From the NCBI GenBank assembly GCA_020433785.1, contig JAGRCC010000451.1, forward strand, positions 1 to 32,030: 32,030 bases of DNA, given 5' to 3'. Positions 8,542-16,979 of this stretch are shown piece after piece (the first letter of the stretch is position 1; each line of letters opens with the position of its first letter). The position numbers and the translations under genes were made by a program. A model generated the notes under the pieces. The model did no database searches. It saw nothing but the letters and a program-made list of their open reading frames with translations, and was not told the origin of the DNA. Source of the DNA: Anaerolineae bacterium. Lineage in GTDB: Bacteria; Chloroflexota; Anaerolineae; 4572-78; J111.

Positions 8542-10316
8542 CCGCACCGAACCGCAGTACGCTGTGGGCTGAAATCTTTGTCGATGAGCTGGCCCGGGCC
8601 GGGCTTCGCCATGTCTGCATCGCGCCCGGCTCGCGCTCGACGCCGCTGACGATCGCGTTTTTTCAACACGGGGACATTTCGGTCCACTCGCTGTTGGATG
8701 AGCGCGGCGCCTGCTTTTTCGCGCTGGGAATGGCATTGGCCGGCAACCAGCCTGTGGCTGTGGTCTGCACTTCGGGTACCGCCGCGTCGAATCTTCACCC
8801 GGCCATCACCGAGGCTTACTACGCTCACATCCCACTACTGATCCTAACCACCGACCGTCCTCACGAATTACGACACAGCGGCTCCAACCAAACCATCGAT
8901 CAACTTAAGATGTTTGGCGACCACGTACGCTGGTTTGTCGATGTAGGGCTGCCGGAAGCCGATCCCTCGCCGCTGACGATGCGTTCACTGCGGACATTGG
9001 CCGCTCGAGCCGTAGCGACCACTCAAGGCATGCCGGCAGGACCGGTTCATCTCAACCTACCGTTCCGTAAACCGCTAGAGCCCATTCCCGACTCCAACGA
9101 TATGCTGGATCAACTCCGTCACGATCGGGTGGACGGGCGGATCAATAATCAACCTTTTACCCGGATCAGTCAGGGCAACATCGCGCCTTCTTCCGAGCAG
9201 ATCGATCTGTTGCTCAATGCTATTCAAAATGCGCCTAAGGGTCTGATTATCTGTGGGCCGCGTTGTGACGGCAGTGATTTCCCTCAGGCCGTGACCAAAC
9301 TGGCCCAGGTCACTCAATACCCCATCCTGGCCGACGCTTTGTCAGGGGTTCGCTTTGGTCCTCACCTGAACCAGAACGAAGTGATGATTTTGGGTAGTTA
9401 TGAAACCTTTCTCCAATCCGAAATCACCTCCCGTTGGGAGGCTCCGGATCTGATCATTCGATTTGGGGCCATGCCGACTTCAAAATCCTTGGGCGATCAT
9501 CTAGCGGCCTGGGCCGACTGCCGGCAGATTGCGATCAGCGGCAGCGGACTGTGGCAGGACGATACCCACACGCTGACCCACTATGTCTGGGCCGATCCGG
9601 CCATGACCTGTCGCTTTGTTTCGTCTCAGTTGAGAAATATCAAACTAAAAAACAGTTCATGGCGGACCCAATTTGAACATGCAGAAAAAACGGCTCAAGA
9701 AATTTTCGAGAAAAATAGAGACGAAACGTATTTTGAAGGAGCCATTTTGGCTGATGTGATCGACCTGCTGCCGATCGACGCACTGCTATATGTAGCCAGC
9801 AGCCTGCCGGTGCGCCACCTGGATCAATTTGCGTGGCCCGATCCCAAAAACCTGCGCGTCTTTGCTAATCGGGGCGCGAGCGGCATCGATGGCACCATCG
9901 CCAGCGCGTTGGGCGCGGCAAAAACAACCGAGTACCCTCTGGTTCTGGTCATCGGCGACTTGGCTTTTTACCACGATCTGAACAGCCTGATGGCTCTACA
10001 ACGCAACGAGGTCAAAGCGACCATTGTCTTAATCAACAATAATGGTGGCGGCATTTTTCACCGGCTGCCCATTGCCAACTTTGACCCTCCTTTCACCGAG
10101 TTGTTTGTGACCCCGCATGGCCTATCTTTTGAGCCGGTAGTGCGCATGTTCGGCGCCGATTACGCAGCCGTGACCGACCGCACTGATTTTCGACAGATAC
10201 TCCAAGAGTCGATCGCGGGGACCACATCTCGGGTCATTGAAGTGCAGACCGACTCTACTCTACACGAAAAAATACGGCGTAAAATCATTAACAAAGTGTC
10301 TCAGAAATTGACATAA
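8538..10316 (+). CDS. menD: 2-succinyl-5-enolpyruvyl-6-hydroxy-3-cyclohexene-1-carboxylate synthase
   Basis: A 592-aa thiamine-diphosphate enzyme that joins isochorismate and 2-oxoglutarate. The N-terminal Pyr domain has CIAPGSRSTPLTIAF and DERGACFFALGMALA with the catalytic Glu, then CTSGTAASNLHPAI and LTTDRPHELRHSGSNQTI. The C-terminal PP domain has NRGASGIDGTIASALG and the GDLAFYHD...INNNGGGIF cofactor/metal motif (about 470-505). The length is usual for MenD. The start overlaps the menF stop by 4 bp. No menH follows, unlike the common menD-menH order, so the next pathway step must be encoded elsewhere. Confidence 0.95.
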   Translation: MTAPNRSTLWAEIFVDELARAGLRHVCIAPGSRSTPLTIAFFQHGDISVHSLLDERGACFFALGMALAGNQPVAVVCTSGTAASNLHPAITEAYYAHIPLLILTTDRPHELRHSGSNQTIDQLKMFGDHVRWFVDVGLPEADPSPLTMRSLRTLAARAVATTQGMPAGPVHLNLPFRKPLEPIPDSNDMLDQLRHDRVDGRINNQPFTRISQGNIAPSSEQIDLLLNAIQNAPKGLIICGPRCDGSDFPQAVTKLAQVTQYPILADALSGVRFGPHLNQNEVMILGSYETFLQSEITSRWEAPDLIIRFGAMPTSKSLGDHLAAWADCRQIAISGSGLWQDDTHTLTHYVWADPAMTCRFVSSQLRNIKLKNSSWRTQFEHAEKTAQEIFEKNRDETYFEGAILADVIDLLPIDALLYVASSLPVRHLDQFAWPDPKNLRVFANRGASGIDGTIASALGAAKTTEYPLVLVIGDLAFYHDLNSLMALQRNEVKATIVLINNNGGGIFHRLPIANFDPPFTELFVTPHGLSFEPVVRMFGADYAAVTDRTDFRQILQESIAGTTSRVIEVQTDSTLHEKIRRKIINKVSQKLT

Positions 10317-10421
10317 TATCTTTAACCGGAGTTCAAGTTTATCGGCTAGGCAGCTATAAGCTCGTCCGGCTCAAACTTCGACGCTGGTTCGTCATAATTA
10401 TCTTGCAATGAGGAGCAAAAA

Positions 10422-11252
10422 ATGACTGAATGGATTCAAGCGAAAGAATATCAGGATATCACCTACCATAAGGCCGACGGTATGGCCCGGATCGCCTTCA
10501 ATCGGCCTGAGGTCCGAAACGCCTTTCGGCCGACGACAGTATTTGAGTTAATCGAGGCTTTTAGCGATGCCTGGGAAGATCAAAACGTTGGTGTGGTGTT
10601 GTTCACCGGCAATGGCCCGGCCAAAGACGGCAAATATGCCTTCTGTTCCGGCGGCGATCAAAAAGTACGCGGCGAGTCGGGTTACGTCGATGATCAGGGC
10701 GTTGACCGGCTCAATGTCCTGCAACTCCAGCGGATTATCCGCTCGATGCCCAAACCGGTCATCGCTTTGGTGGCCGGCTATGCCATTGGCGGCGGCCACG
10801 TCTTGCACGTCATCTGCGATTTGACCATCGCCGCCGACAACGCCATCTTCGGCCAAACCGGCCCTAAAGTTGGCAGTTTCGATGGCGGGTTAGGCTCCAG
10901 CTATCTGGCGCGTATCATCGGCCAAAAGAAAGCGCGCGAAATCTGGTATTTGTGCCGCCAATACGGCGCTGAAGAAGCGCTTGAGATGGGTCTGGTCAAC
11001 ACAGTAGTGCCGGTCGATCAGCTTGAAGCCGAGGGCGTCCAGTGGGCCCAAGAAATTTTGGACAAAAGCCCCATTGCAATTCGCTGCCTTAAAGCCGCCT
11101 TTAATGCCGACTGCGACGGTCAAATCGGCTTGCAGGAGCTGGCCGGCCACGCCACGATGCTCTTTTATATGTCGGAAGAAGGGCAAGAGGGCCGTAACGC
11201 CTTCGTGCAGAAACGCGATCCCAACTTCCGCAAGTACCCCTGGCGAGCGTAA
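10422..11252 (+). CDS. menB: 1,4-dihydroxy-2-naphthoyl-CoA synthase
   Basis: A 276-aa crotonase-fold enzyme that closes the second ring of OSB-CoA. Diagnostic segments are [18 protein letters not shown] (74-91), the oxyanion-hole stretch [23 protein letters not shown] (119-141) and [21 protein letters not shown] with Asp154, all typical of MenB rather than of general enoyl-CoA hydratases. GAGGAG lies 6-7 nt before the ATG. A 105-bp spacer separates it from menD; I found no convincing promoter there, so it is probably read through from menD. It precedes menE, so the pathway order in the DNA is reversed for these two steps. Confidence 0.95.
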   Translation: MTEWIQAKEYQDITYHKADGMARIAFNRPEVRNAFRPTTVFELIEAFSDAWEDQNVGVVLFTGNGPAKDGKYAFCSGGDQKVRGESGYVDDQGVDRLNVLQLQRIIRSMPKPVIALVAGYAIGGGHVLHVICDLTIAADNAIFGQTGPKVGSFDGGLGSSYLARIIGQKKAREIWYLCRQYGAEEALEMGLVNTVVPVDQLEAEGVQWAQEILDKSPIAIRCLKAAFNADCDGQIGLQELAGHATMLFYMSEEGQEGRNAFVQKRDPNFRKYPWRA

Positions 11253-11337
11253 CAATTGATAATGGACAATTGATAATTGATAATTGGGTCTGTAATGGTT
11301 AATTTCCGATTTCCGATCTTTACTCTCCGATTTCTTT
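11253..11337. repeat. AT-rich short direct repeats between menB and menE
   Basis: The spacer starts with three near copies of CAATTGATAAT within 35 bp (11253-11287), followed by three copies of TCCGATTT-like units (about 11304-11336). There is no ORF and no clear hairpin with a T-run. It looks like slipped-strand repeat growth and also pushes menE away from any strong ribosome site. Confidence 0.5.
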
Positions 11338-12825
11338 ATGATGCTTGACTGGCTGGCCCATAGGGCAGACGTTTCACCCCAGAAAACGGCGCTGATTTTC
11401 GGCGACCAAAGCTGGAGCTACCAAGCTTTGAATGGCTTGGTCGCCGAGATAGCCACCAAACTGGCCGTGAGCGGCGTCACCGCCGGACAGCATGTGGCTG
11501 TGCTGCTGCCAAACCGGATGGAGTTTGTGGTTTTAATTCACGCTTTGGCTCGACTCAATGCCGTGATTGTGCCGCTGAATATCCGCCTGACCGGAACGGA
11601 ATTGAGCTGGCAAGTAGAGCAGTCTGACAGCCGCTTTTTGATTTGCGACCGGCAAACTGAGCCACTGGCCGTTGAACTAGCCGAGTCGGTCAATCAAATT
11701 TTATCGGTCGATGCCTCAGAGACGGTCAGCTCCCTCATCGATATCCCAGCTTCGGATGCCGTTCTATGGCAGGCGCGCCCACTCAACCTCGGCAGCGTTC
11801 AGGGTATCATCTACACCTCCGGCACAACCGGACAGCCCAAAGGGGCGATGCTGACTCACAGTAATCATTTCTGGAGTGCTACCTCTTCCGCCTACCGGTT
11901 AGGCGTCGATCCTGCTGATCGCTGGCTGCTATGTATGCCGCTGTATCATGTAGGCGGCATGGCAATTGTGCTGCGCAGCTGCCTGTATGGAACGGCGGTA
12001 GTCTTGCAAAATGGATTTAATGAGGATGAGGTGGGTCAAGCCCTGGCAACCCAGGCCGTCACCCTCATCTCAGTAGTGCCGACCATGCTGCACCGGCTGC
12101 TGGAGTCTCAGCGGGAGCCGTTGGCCAACTCCCAACTGCGCTGCGTGTTGGTGGGTGGGGCGGCGGCTCCGGCCGATTTGGTGGAAAAATGCCTGGCGTT
12201 AAATTTGCCGGTGGCCGCCACGTATGGCCTGACCGAGGCGGCCTCGCAGGTAGCGACTGCCTCGCCCGACGCGGTAGCCGGCAAGCCCGGTCATGTGGGT
12301 AAACCGTTAATGTTTGTCGCTGTGCGCGTGGTTGATGAGGCCGGTCAGGATGTTCAGCCCGAAAAAATCGGCGAGATTGTGGTGAGCGGACCTACCGTGA
12401 TGCGCGGCTACTATCGTCAGCCCGCAGCCACCGAAAAAGTGCTGCGCAACGGCGAATTTTACACCGGTGATATGGGCTACTTCGATCAAGCGGGTGATTT
12501 GTGGGTGGTCCAACGGCGGGCCGACTTGATTGTTTCAGGGGGGGAAAATGTCTATCCGGTTGAGGTAGAGCAAGTGCTGCACCAGCACCCGGCCGTGGAC
12601 GAGGTCTGCGTGTTTGGGGTTGAGGATACCGAGTGGGGCCAGCGGGTAGCCGCCATCGTCGTGCCCAAAAGCGGCGTTGAAGTATCGACGCAAGAGTTGA
12701 TGGATTTTAGTCGCGATCACCTGGCCGGCTACAAACTGCCCCGCTTGATTCATTTCATCGATGCGTTGCCTCGAACCGCCTCCGGCAAAATTCGCCGAGA
12801 CGAAGTCCGTCGTCAAATCATTTGA
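11338..12825 (+). CDS. menE: o-Succinylbenzoate--CoA ligase
   Basis: A 495-aa adenylate-forming enzyme (AMP-binding family) that activates OSB with CoA before MenB acts. Core motifs in order: IIYTSGTTGQPKGAMLTHSN (P-loop-like A3), YHVGGM, VGGAAAP, ATYGLTEAAS (A5), YTGDMGYFDQAGDLWVVQRRADLIVSGGENVYPVEVE (A7/A8) and PRTASGKIRRDE with the catalytic Lys (A10). The family includes many acyl-CoA ligases, but the position after menF, menD and menB makes MenE the best choice. Two adjacent ATGs (11338, 11341) are possible starts and neither has a good ribosome site, so expression may be low or coupled. Confidence 0.92.
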   Translation: MMLDWLAHRADVSPQKTALIFGDQSWSYQALNGLVAEIATKLAVSGVTAGQHVAVLLPNRMEFVVLIHALARLNAVIVPLNIRLTGTELSWQVEQSDSRFLICDRQTEPLAVELAESVNQILSVDASETVSSLIDIPASDAVLWQARPLNLGSVQGIIYTSGTTGQPKGAMLTHSNHFWSATSSAYRLGVDPADRWLLCMPLYHVGGMAIVLRSCLYGTAVVLQNGFNEDEVGQALATQAVTLISVVPTMLHRLLESQREPLANSQLRCVLVGGAAAPADLVEKCLALNLPVAATYGLTEAASQVATASPDAVAGKPGHVGKPLMFVAVRVVDEAGQDVQPEKIGEIVVSGPTVMRGYYRQPAATEKVLRNGEFYTGDMGYFDQAGDLWVVQRRADLIVSGGENVYPVEVEQVLHQHPAVDEVCVFGVEDTEWGQRVAAIVVPKSGVEVSTQELMDFSRDHLAGYKLPRLIHFIDALPRTASGKIRRDEVRRQII

Positions 12826-12836
12826 AGGTGCTGAGC

Positions 12837-12865
12837 TTGTCATTTGATCTCAATTTCACTATAAT
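12837..12865 (+). promoter_or_regulatory. Sigma70-type promoter for the HAD/LamG gene pair
   Basis: TTGTCA (12837-12842, five of six to consensus) and a perfect TATAAT (12860-12865) are separated by 17 bp. The predicted start near 12872 lies about 40 nt ahead of the HAD start codon. This separates the HAD gene from the men operon. Confidence 0.68.
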
Positions 12866-12913
12866 GGCGACAGGGTTCTTTCAGATCTTTTAATCCAAAT
12901 AAGGTAATTTCCC

Positions 12914-13675
12914 TTGATCCCGAATCGTCGTTACCACACTGTAATTTTTGATGTCGGGGGGACCCTGGTCGGCTTCGAAGATGATGCGCCATTTGCTAAA
13001 TTTTTAGCAACGGTTGATACACCCCACCCTTTTGCGTCTGCCACAGAACTGCGTTGCAAGATGATCTACACGCTATCTACCCGGCGAGATGAAGTTGTTG
13101 GTATTGGTTTGGATGATGACAGTATCAACAATTGGTGGTTAACCATTTTTAATGATCTTTTCCCTGGCAACCCCACTGCCGCTCGGCGAATGTGGATGCT
13201 TTTCAAAGATAATTACTTTGACAGCCACTTTCCCGATACACTCCCTATTTTAAACCGCCTCAAAGCCAGAGGCGTACCGATGGGTATCATTTCTAATTAT
13301 GGCACCCATCTGCTCGATCTTCTGCCTAAATTAGAACTTTTCGACTATTTTAACTTTGTTATTGTTTCGGCTATAGTAGGCGTAACCAAACCCAACCCCA
13401 GAATTTTTGAGATGGCCATTGAGGAAGCCAAGGTCATGCCCGATCAAATTCTCTATGTCGGCGACAACTACCTCGATGATATTGTTGGGGCTAATCAGGT
13501 GGGAATGGATGCCGTTCTCATCAATCGACCCGGCCGACAACCCGCTACAGCGCCATTGATGATTGACAGTTTATTGGATGTCGAAAAGTTAGTTTTTCCG
13601 AAAGAATATTCGGAGAGAAAGACAGAGGAGCGAGTCACAAATGTCCAATACCCCTATAATTTTGGGTACCGGTAG
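12914..13675 (+). CDS. HAD-superfamily hydrolase
   Basis: A 253-aa Rossmann-like HAD protein. Motif I is IFDVGGTL (Asp13 nucleophile), motif II is GIISNYG, motif III the Lys in VTKPNPRIFEMA, and motif IV is YVGDNYLDDIVGANQVGM. In motif I the second Asp of the usual DxDGT, the general acid in phosphatases, is Gly15. This is seen in some family members and may mean a different or weaker activity. The start is TTG with AAGGT 8 nt upstream; no ATG occurs near enough to keep motif I. The last 35 bp overlap the next gene in another frame. The substrate is unknown. Confidence 0.87.
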   Translation: MIPNRRYHTVIFDVGGTLVGFEDDAPFAKFLATVDTPHPFASATELRCKMIYTLSTRRDEVVGIGLDDDSINNWWLTIFNDLFPGNPTAARRMWMLFKDNYFDSHFPDTLPILNRLKARGVPMGIISNYGTHLLDLLPKLELFDYFNFVIVSAIVGVTKPNPRIFEMAIEEAKVMPDQILYVGDNYLDDIVGANQVGMDAVLINRPGRQPATAPLMIDSLLDVEKLVFPKEYSERKTEERVTNVQYPYNFGYR

Positions 13676-15197
13676 GATTGAACTTAAATTTTTCAATTCA
13701 ACTTCCGGCCAGTTCACCTATCGTTATCAAATCCGTACTGACGGCATCAAATTTATCCATCCGAAAACCCAAAAATTAATTAGCGCCTTCGAATTAGTCG
13801 AGCAACAACTGGCTAATGAACCGTTTGGGTTGAAAGAAGCCAGTTACGCCAAGCTGGATCTGTTTTTACTGAACTTAGGGAACCATTTTACCGTAACATT
13901 AACCCACGAAGCCGATCAAGTGACCTTAACGGTCACTCACCCCAATCCTTTTGGGCCAGGCAATGATCGGGTCTTCAAAGATCTCAATCTCACTTTTGTT
14001 GAAAGCAAATCTCAAGACACCACCACCCTAACCGTCAGAGGTCAGGTTGCCCTTAATTTGTTCAATAATGAGATAATTCTCGAAGCCGAACTTTCACCGG
14101 AGGCTGGCCTGCGGTTCAACTATAATCGGGAAAATAACCCCAGCCGGTTGAGCCTTAAAAATATCGGTGCATTAGAGTTAAGCCGGCTTAGCATAAGCCA
14201 ATCTGCCCTTGAGGCTTTACCCCCCCTAGTGCTATTCACATTTGACGAAGATTCAGGCAACGCGATCTTTGACAGTGCTCTCGACGTAACCCAGCCGATC
14301 AATTTGACCATCGAAGATGAAGCGGCGGTCGAGCGGCTGGACGGCGGCTTGCGGGTAACCCCTAAGGCGTCTTCGCTGATCATTTCAGCTCCAATCCGCA
14401 AAGGAACGGTCAATCCGGTCAAACGGTTGGTGGAAGCCTGTCAAAAAACCGATGAGCTGACGATTGAAGCGTGGATCAGACCGGCCAACACAACCCAAGA
14501 GGGACCGGCTCGTATTGTGACCTTATCAGAAAATACAAGCCGGCGAAATTTCACGTTAGGGCAGGGTCGCAGCGGGTTGGAAACGTTTACGGCGGATATC
14601 TACGACGTCCGGCTTAGAACGGAAACTACAACACTCCAGGGCAAACCGTCCACCACTACGCCGACCGAAACGCTAACCACGGAGTTGTCTCACGTCGTTT
14701 TTACGCGAAAAAGCTCCGGCGAAGCCTGTATCTATGTTAATGGGGTGCCACGCGCTGAGCAGCTGGTGGCGGGCAGTTTGGCCAATTGGAAGGTCGATCC
14801 CTTCCGACTGGCCTTGGCTAACGAGGTCACCGGCCAGCGTCCGTGGGCCGGTGAATATTATCATGTGGCGATCTACAATCAAGCGCTGGATGAACGCCAA
14901 ATCGCGGCTAAATTTGCGCCAGAAATTACGGCTGAAGGCATCCTTATTTTGGATGACAATTTTGGAATACTCGCCAATAAACGCATCGAAACGAGTCTCG
15001 ATTACAGTCTGGCGAAAGGGATTCTATCGACGAGAATGGATATCGCCGCTGAAATGGGGTCCCAACTTCGCTTTAATCATCTGAATCTGGAGTGGCGCAA
15101 GTCGTCTGACGAACTGGGCTGGCAGCTTACGGGGCAAGGCCAGCTAGGTTTAACAATTTTGGGGCAGGTTCTCGATTTTTTTAGCCGGCCGGAATAA
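13641..15197 (+). CDS. LamG/concanavalin-like domain protein
   Basis: A 518-aa protein without a signal peptide or membrane helix. Residues about 190-430 fit a LamG-type jelly-roll: LVLFTFDEDSGNAIFDSA, TIEAWIRPANTTQEGPARIVTLSE, SHVVFTRKSSGEACIYVNG and GEYYHVAIYNQALDERQIAAKF, the usual strand order for such carbohydrate- or protein-binding folds. The N-terminal 180 residues are beta-rich with no family I recognise. AGGAG sits 10 nt before the ATG and the start lies inside the HAD gene, so the two are co-translated. No export signal despite a fold often found outside the cell is a small puzzle. Confidence 0.75.
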   Translation: MSNTPIILGTGRIELKFFNSTSGQFTYRYQIRTDGIKFIHPKTQKLISAFELVEQQLANEPFGLKEASYAKLDLFLLNLGNHFTVTLTHEADQVTLTVTHPNPFGPGNDRVFKDLNLTFVESKSQDTTTLTVRGQVALNLFNNEIILEAELSPEAGLRFNYNRENNPSRLSLKNIGALELSRLSISQSALEALPPLVLFTFDEDSGNAIFDSALDVTQPINLTIEDEAAVERLDGGLRVTPKASSLIISAPIRKGTVNPVKRLVEACQKTDELTIEAWIRPANTTQEGPARIVTLSENTSRRNFTLGQGRSGLETFTADIYDVRLRTETTTLQGKPSTTTPTETLTTELSHVVFTRKSSGEACIYVNGVPRAEQLVAGSLANWKVDPFRLALANEVTGQRPWAGEYYHVAIYNQALDERQIAAKFAPEITAEGILILDDNFGILANKRIETSLDYSLAKGILSTRMDIAAEMGSQLRFNHLNLEWRKSSDELGWQLTGQGQLGLTILGQVLDFFSRPE

Positions 15198-15248
15198 AAA
15201 ATCGAGTAAGAGTACAACGTTTAGTTGACAATGAGCCGCTTCAAAAAC

Positions 15249-15683
15249 TTATTCTGGCTCTATGGTGAAGGTTAGGGGGAAACCTTGCTGGCGGGCTGTG
15301 TATTGGGCTTTGAACACTTTGCTTTTGGCCTGTTCTAACGGTAAGGTGCAGACATAGGCATTACCCCGGCTATGCGCTTCATAGGCAATCCGGGTAGCCC
15401 GCGCGAAGGTTACGGTAAAAACGGTCACCAAAATGTTGATTACAAATTCAAAGGTGGTCACATTATCATTATGAATGATCACCCGATAAGGTCTTTCTAA
15501 CTCTTCGTCGCTGACCACCACAAATTCCAGATCGATATCCGTGGCCGTTTCCGTGTCGGTAGGGGTATCGGTCTCAGTATCCGAATTGAGTCGGTAAAAA
15601 CTATCCACGGCGGCCAGAGTCATCTCGTCGATAGGGGAAGTCATTGTCAGGGCTAACTTAGTTTTCATGGCCTCTATACACAT
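15249..15683 (-). CDS. clpS: ATP-dependent Clp protease adaptor ClpS
   Basis: The C-terminal 80 residues match ClpS, the adaptor that hands N-degron substrates to ClpAP or ClpCP: YRVIIHNDNVTTFEFVINIL (66-85, with the Asn-Asp pair at 72-73 near the binding pocket), AYEAHSRGNAYVCTLPLEQAK and FTIEPE at the end. The N-terminal 60 residues are an unusual acidic Thr/Asp/Glu-rich extension (SDTETDTPTDTETATD). The start could be ATG 15683 or ATG 15668; AAAAAGG touches the first and AGAGG lies only 2 nt from the second, so neither is decisive. Convergent with the LamG gene, 51 bp apart, with no strong terminator seen between them. Confidence 0.88.
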   Translation of the reverse strand: MCIEAMKTKLALTMTSPIDEMTLAAVDSFYRLNSDTETDTPTDTETATDIDLEFVVVSDEELERPYRVIIHNDNVTTFEFVINILVTVFTVTFARATRIAYEAHSRGNAYVCTLPLEQAKSKVFKAQYTARQQGFPLTFTIEPE

Positions 15684-15740
15684 CCTTTTTCACAAATGAT
15701 CAATTCCTCAGACGAGGGGTCCCAGGTCCAGAGTCGGCAG

Positions 15741-16685
15741 TCAAGGCACGCTGCTCATTCGCCCTAGCGCCAGTCGCGCTAAAACGACCACTTCGTTATT
15801 CCCGCTGGCTACGGCCAATTCAGAGGCTTGCTGGTAGGCTGAAATAGCCTCAGCCCGCTTATCTTGTAGCTCAAACGATTGCCCCAGCAGCAGCCAGGCT
15901 GTGGCGTTGGTTTCATCTAAGGCTAGGGCCGACCGGGCCTCGGCTTCAGTTTTTTCAAACTGGTTCGTTCGCAAGTAAATTTGCCCCCGTCCGATGTAAA
16001 AATTGACTGGACTCTCAAATAGCGTTTTGGCCTGATCAAAATTTTGCTGCGCCTCGTCGGTTCGACCCAGGGCTTCCAAAGCCACCCCTCTAATCAGCAA
16101 TAAGCCCGGATCGTCGGGCACGATGGTTAAGGCATAGTCAACGGCCGCTAAAGCTCCGGCGTAGTCGCTCTCATCAAAGGCCGCGAAAGCGTTGTCTTCA
16201 CCCTCAAGCCGGGCAACGGCTTCCGGCGAGGGGGCTAGTACGGTCTTAAAAGCAATGATCAGGCCTGCCAACACAGTCAAGCAAATCATAGCCGCAATCA
16301 CTGCTTGCTTCAGCACGCGCCGCTGGTGTGCCGCCACCAACTCATCGATAAACCACCACCAGCGCTCGCGTGATGGAGGAGGTTTCGGGCGAAACTCATT
16401 CAGAGCAGAAGCGCCACCTAGACCTTTCAGCAAGGAGCCCACCCGCTTTTTTAAATGGGCTTGAATACTGTCAAATCGACTCCGCTCGGCGGCTAAATCA
16501 GCCCCGGTCGTTTCCAGTTGGCTAAAAAACTGGTAGGCTTGATCCAGATTCCGCAGCGTAATGAGCGCCTGAGTTGGATTAATTTGTTTAAGTTGCGGCT
16601 GACCGTCCTCTAACTGCTTGAGCAAATCCCTTAGTTCATCAGTAGGGGTGAGTTTTTTTTGATGCAAATAATCCAACTTGCGCAT
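15741..16685 (-). CDS. Membrane-anchored TPR-repeat protein
   Basis: A 314-aa protein with a helical N-terminal part (about 1-120, including charged helices), one membrane helix around 133-155 (VIAAMICLTVLAGLIIAFKTVL) and a C-terminal array of about four TPR units, for example YAGALAAVDYALTIVPDDPGLLLIRGVALEALGRTDEAQQNFDQA and ATAWLLLGQSFELQDKRAEAISAYQQA. TPR arrays bind partner proteins; no catalytic domain is present. GGGGCG lies 6 nt before the ATG. It is transcribed toward clpS in the same direction, 57 bp apart. It is the last gene that looks chromosomal before the accessory region. Confidence 0.82.
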   Translation of the reverse strand: MRKLDYLHQKKLTPTDELRDLLKQLEDGQPQLKQINPTQALITLRNLDQAYQFFSQLETTGADLAAERSRFDSIQAHLKKRVGSLLKGLGGASALNEFRPKPPPSRERWWWFIDELVAAHQRRVLKQAVIAAMICLTVLAGLIIAFKTVLAPSPEAVARLEGEDNAFAAFDESDYAGALAAVDYALTIVPDDPGLLLIRGVALEALGRTDEAQQNFDQAKTLFESPVNFYIGRGQIYLRTNQFEKTEAEARSALALDETNATAWLLLGQSFELQDKRAEAISAYQQASELAVASGNNEVVVLARLALGRMSSVP

Positions 16686-16746
16686 CGATTACGCCCCAGT
16701 CAAATCGACATACCACACAATTGATCCTCGTATAAAAAAATTCAAG

Positions 16747-16769
16747 GCCCGATGGTGCAAACATCGGGC
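16747..16769 (+). promoter_or_regulatory. Perfect hairpin in the leader of the first accessory operon
   Basis: GCCCGATG (16747-16754) and CATCGGGC (16762-16769) form an 8-bp perfect stem with a 7-nt loop. No T-run follows, so it is not a standard terminator. It lies 16 nt before the ribosome site of the 59-aa ORF and could be a protein-binding or mRNA-stability element. Confidence 0.45.
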
Positions 16770-16799
16770 TATAGCTGCCATCTCGGAGGTGAAACCACA

Positions 16800-16979
16800 A
16801 TGGCAACCAACGGTATTTTACCCCAAAGCCCTTGCCAGGGCAATAACCAAATTTTCACAATTAAATCAGCGTTAAGACGCGCTGTAATGTCGATTCGGCG
16901 CGCTCTGAAACGCAAAATGTGCAATCAGGCCGTGAGTAACAGTATCCACGGCGATGAACTATCGGAGGTGACAAATTGA
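16800..16979 (+). CDS. Small basic protein (59 aa), first gene of accessory operon
   Basis: ATG at 16800 is preceded by GGAGGTGA (16785-16792) at 7-nt spacing, one of the best ribosome sites in the window, and the stop overlaps the start of the next gene. The product is rich in Arg and Lys in the middle (SIRRALKRKMCNQAV) and matches no family I know. The strong ribosome site and translational coupling argue that it is real; it could also be a leader peptide controlling the downstream membrane gene. Confidence 0.55.
   Translation: MATNGILPQSPCQGNNQIFTIKSALRRAVMSIRRALKRKMCNQAVSNSIHGDELSEVTN

Noticed and set aside
10317..10421. Promoter in front of menB
   Set aside because: A CATAAT-like box exists (10393-10398), but the nearest -35-like word is only 10 bp away.
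15198..15248. Terminator between the convergent LamG and clpS genes
   Set aside because: No stem of useful length with a T-run is visible on either strand.
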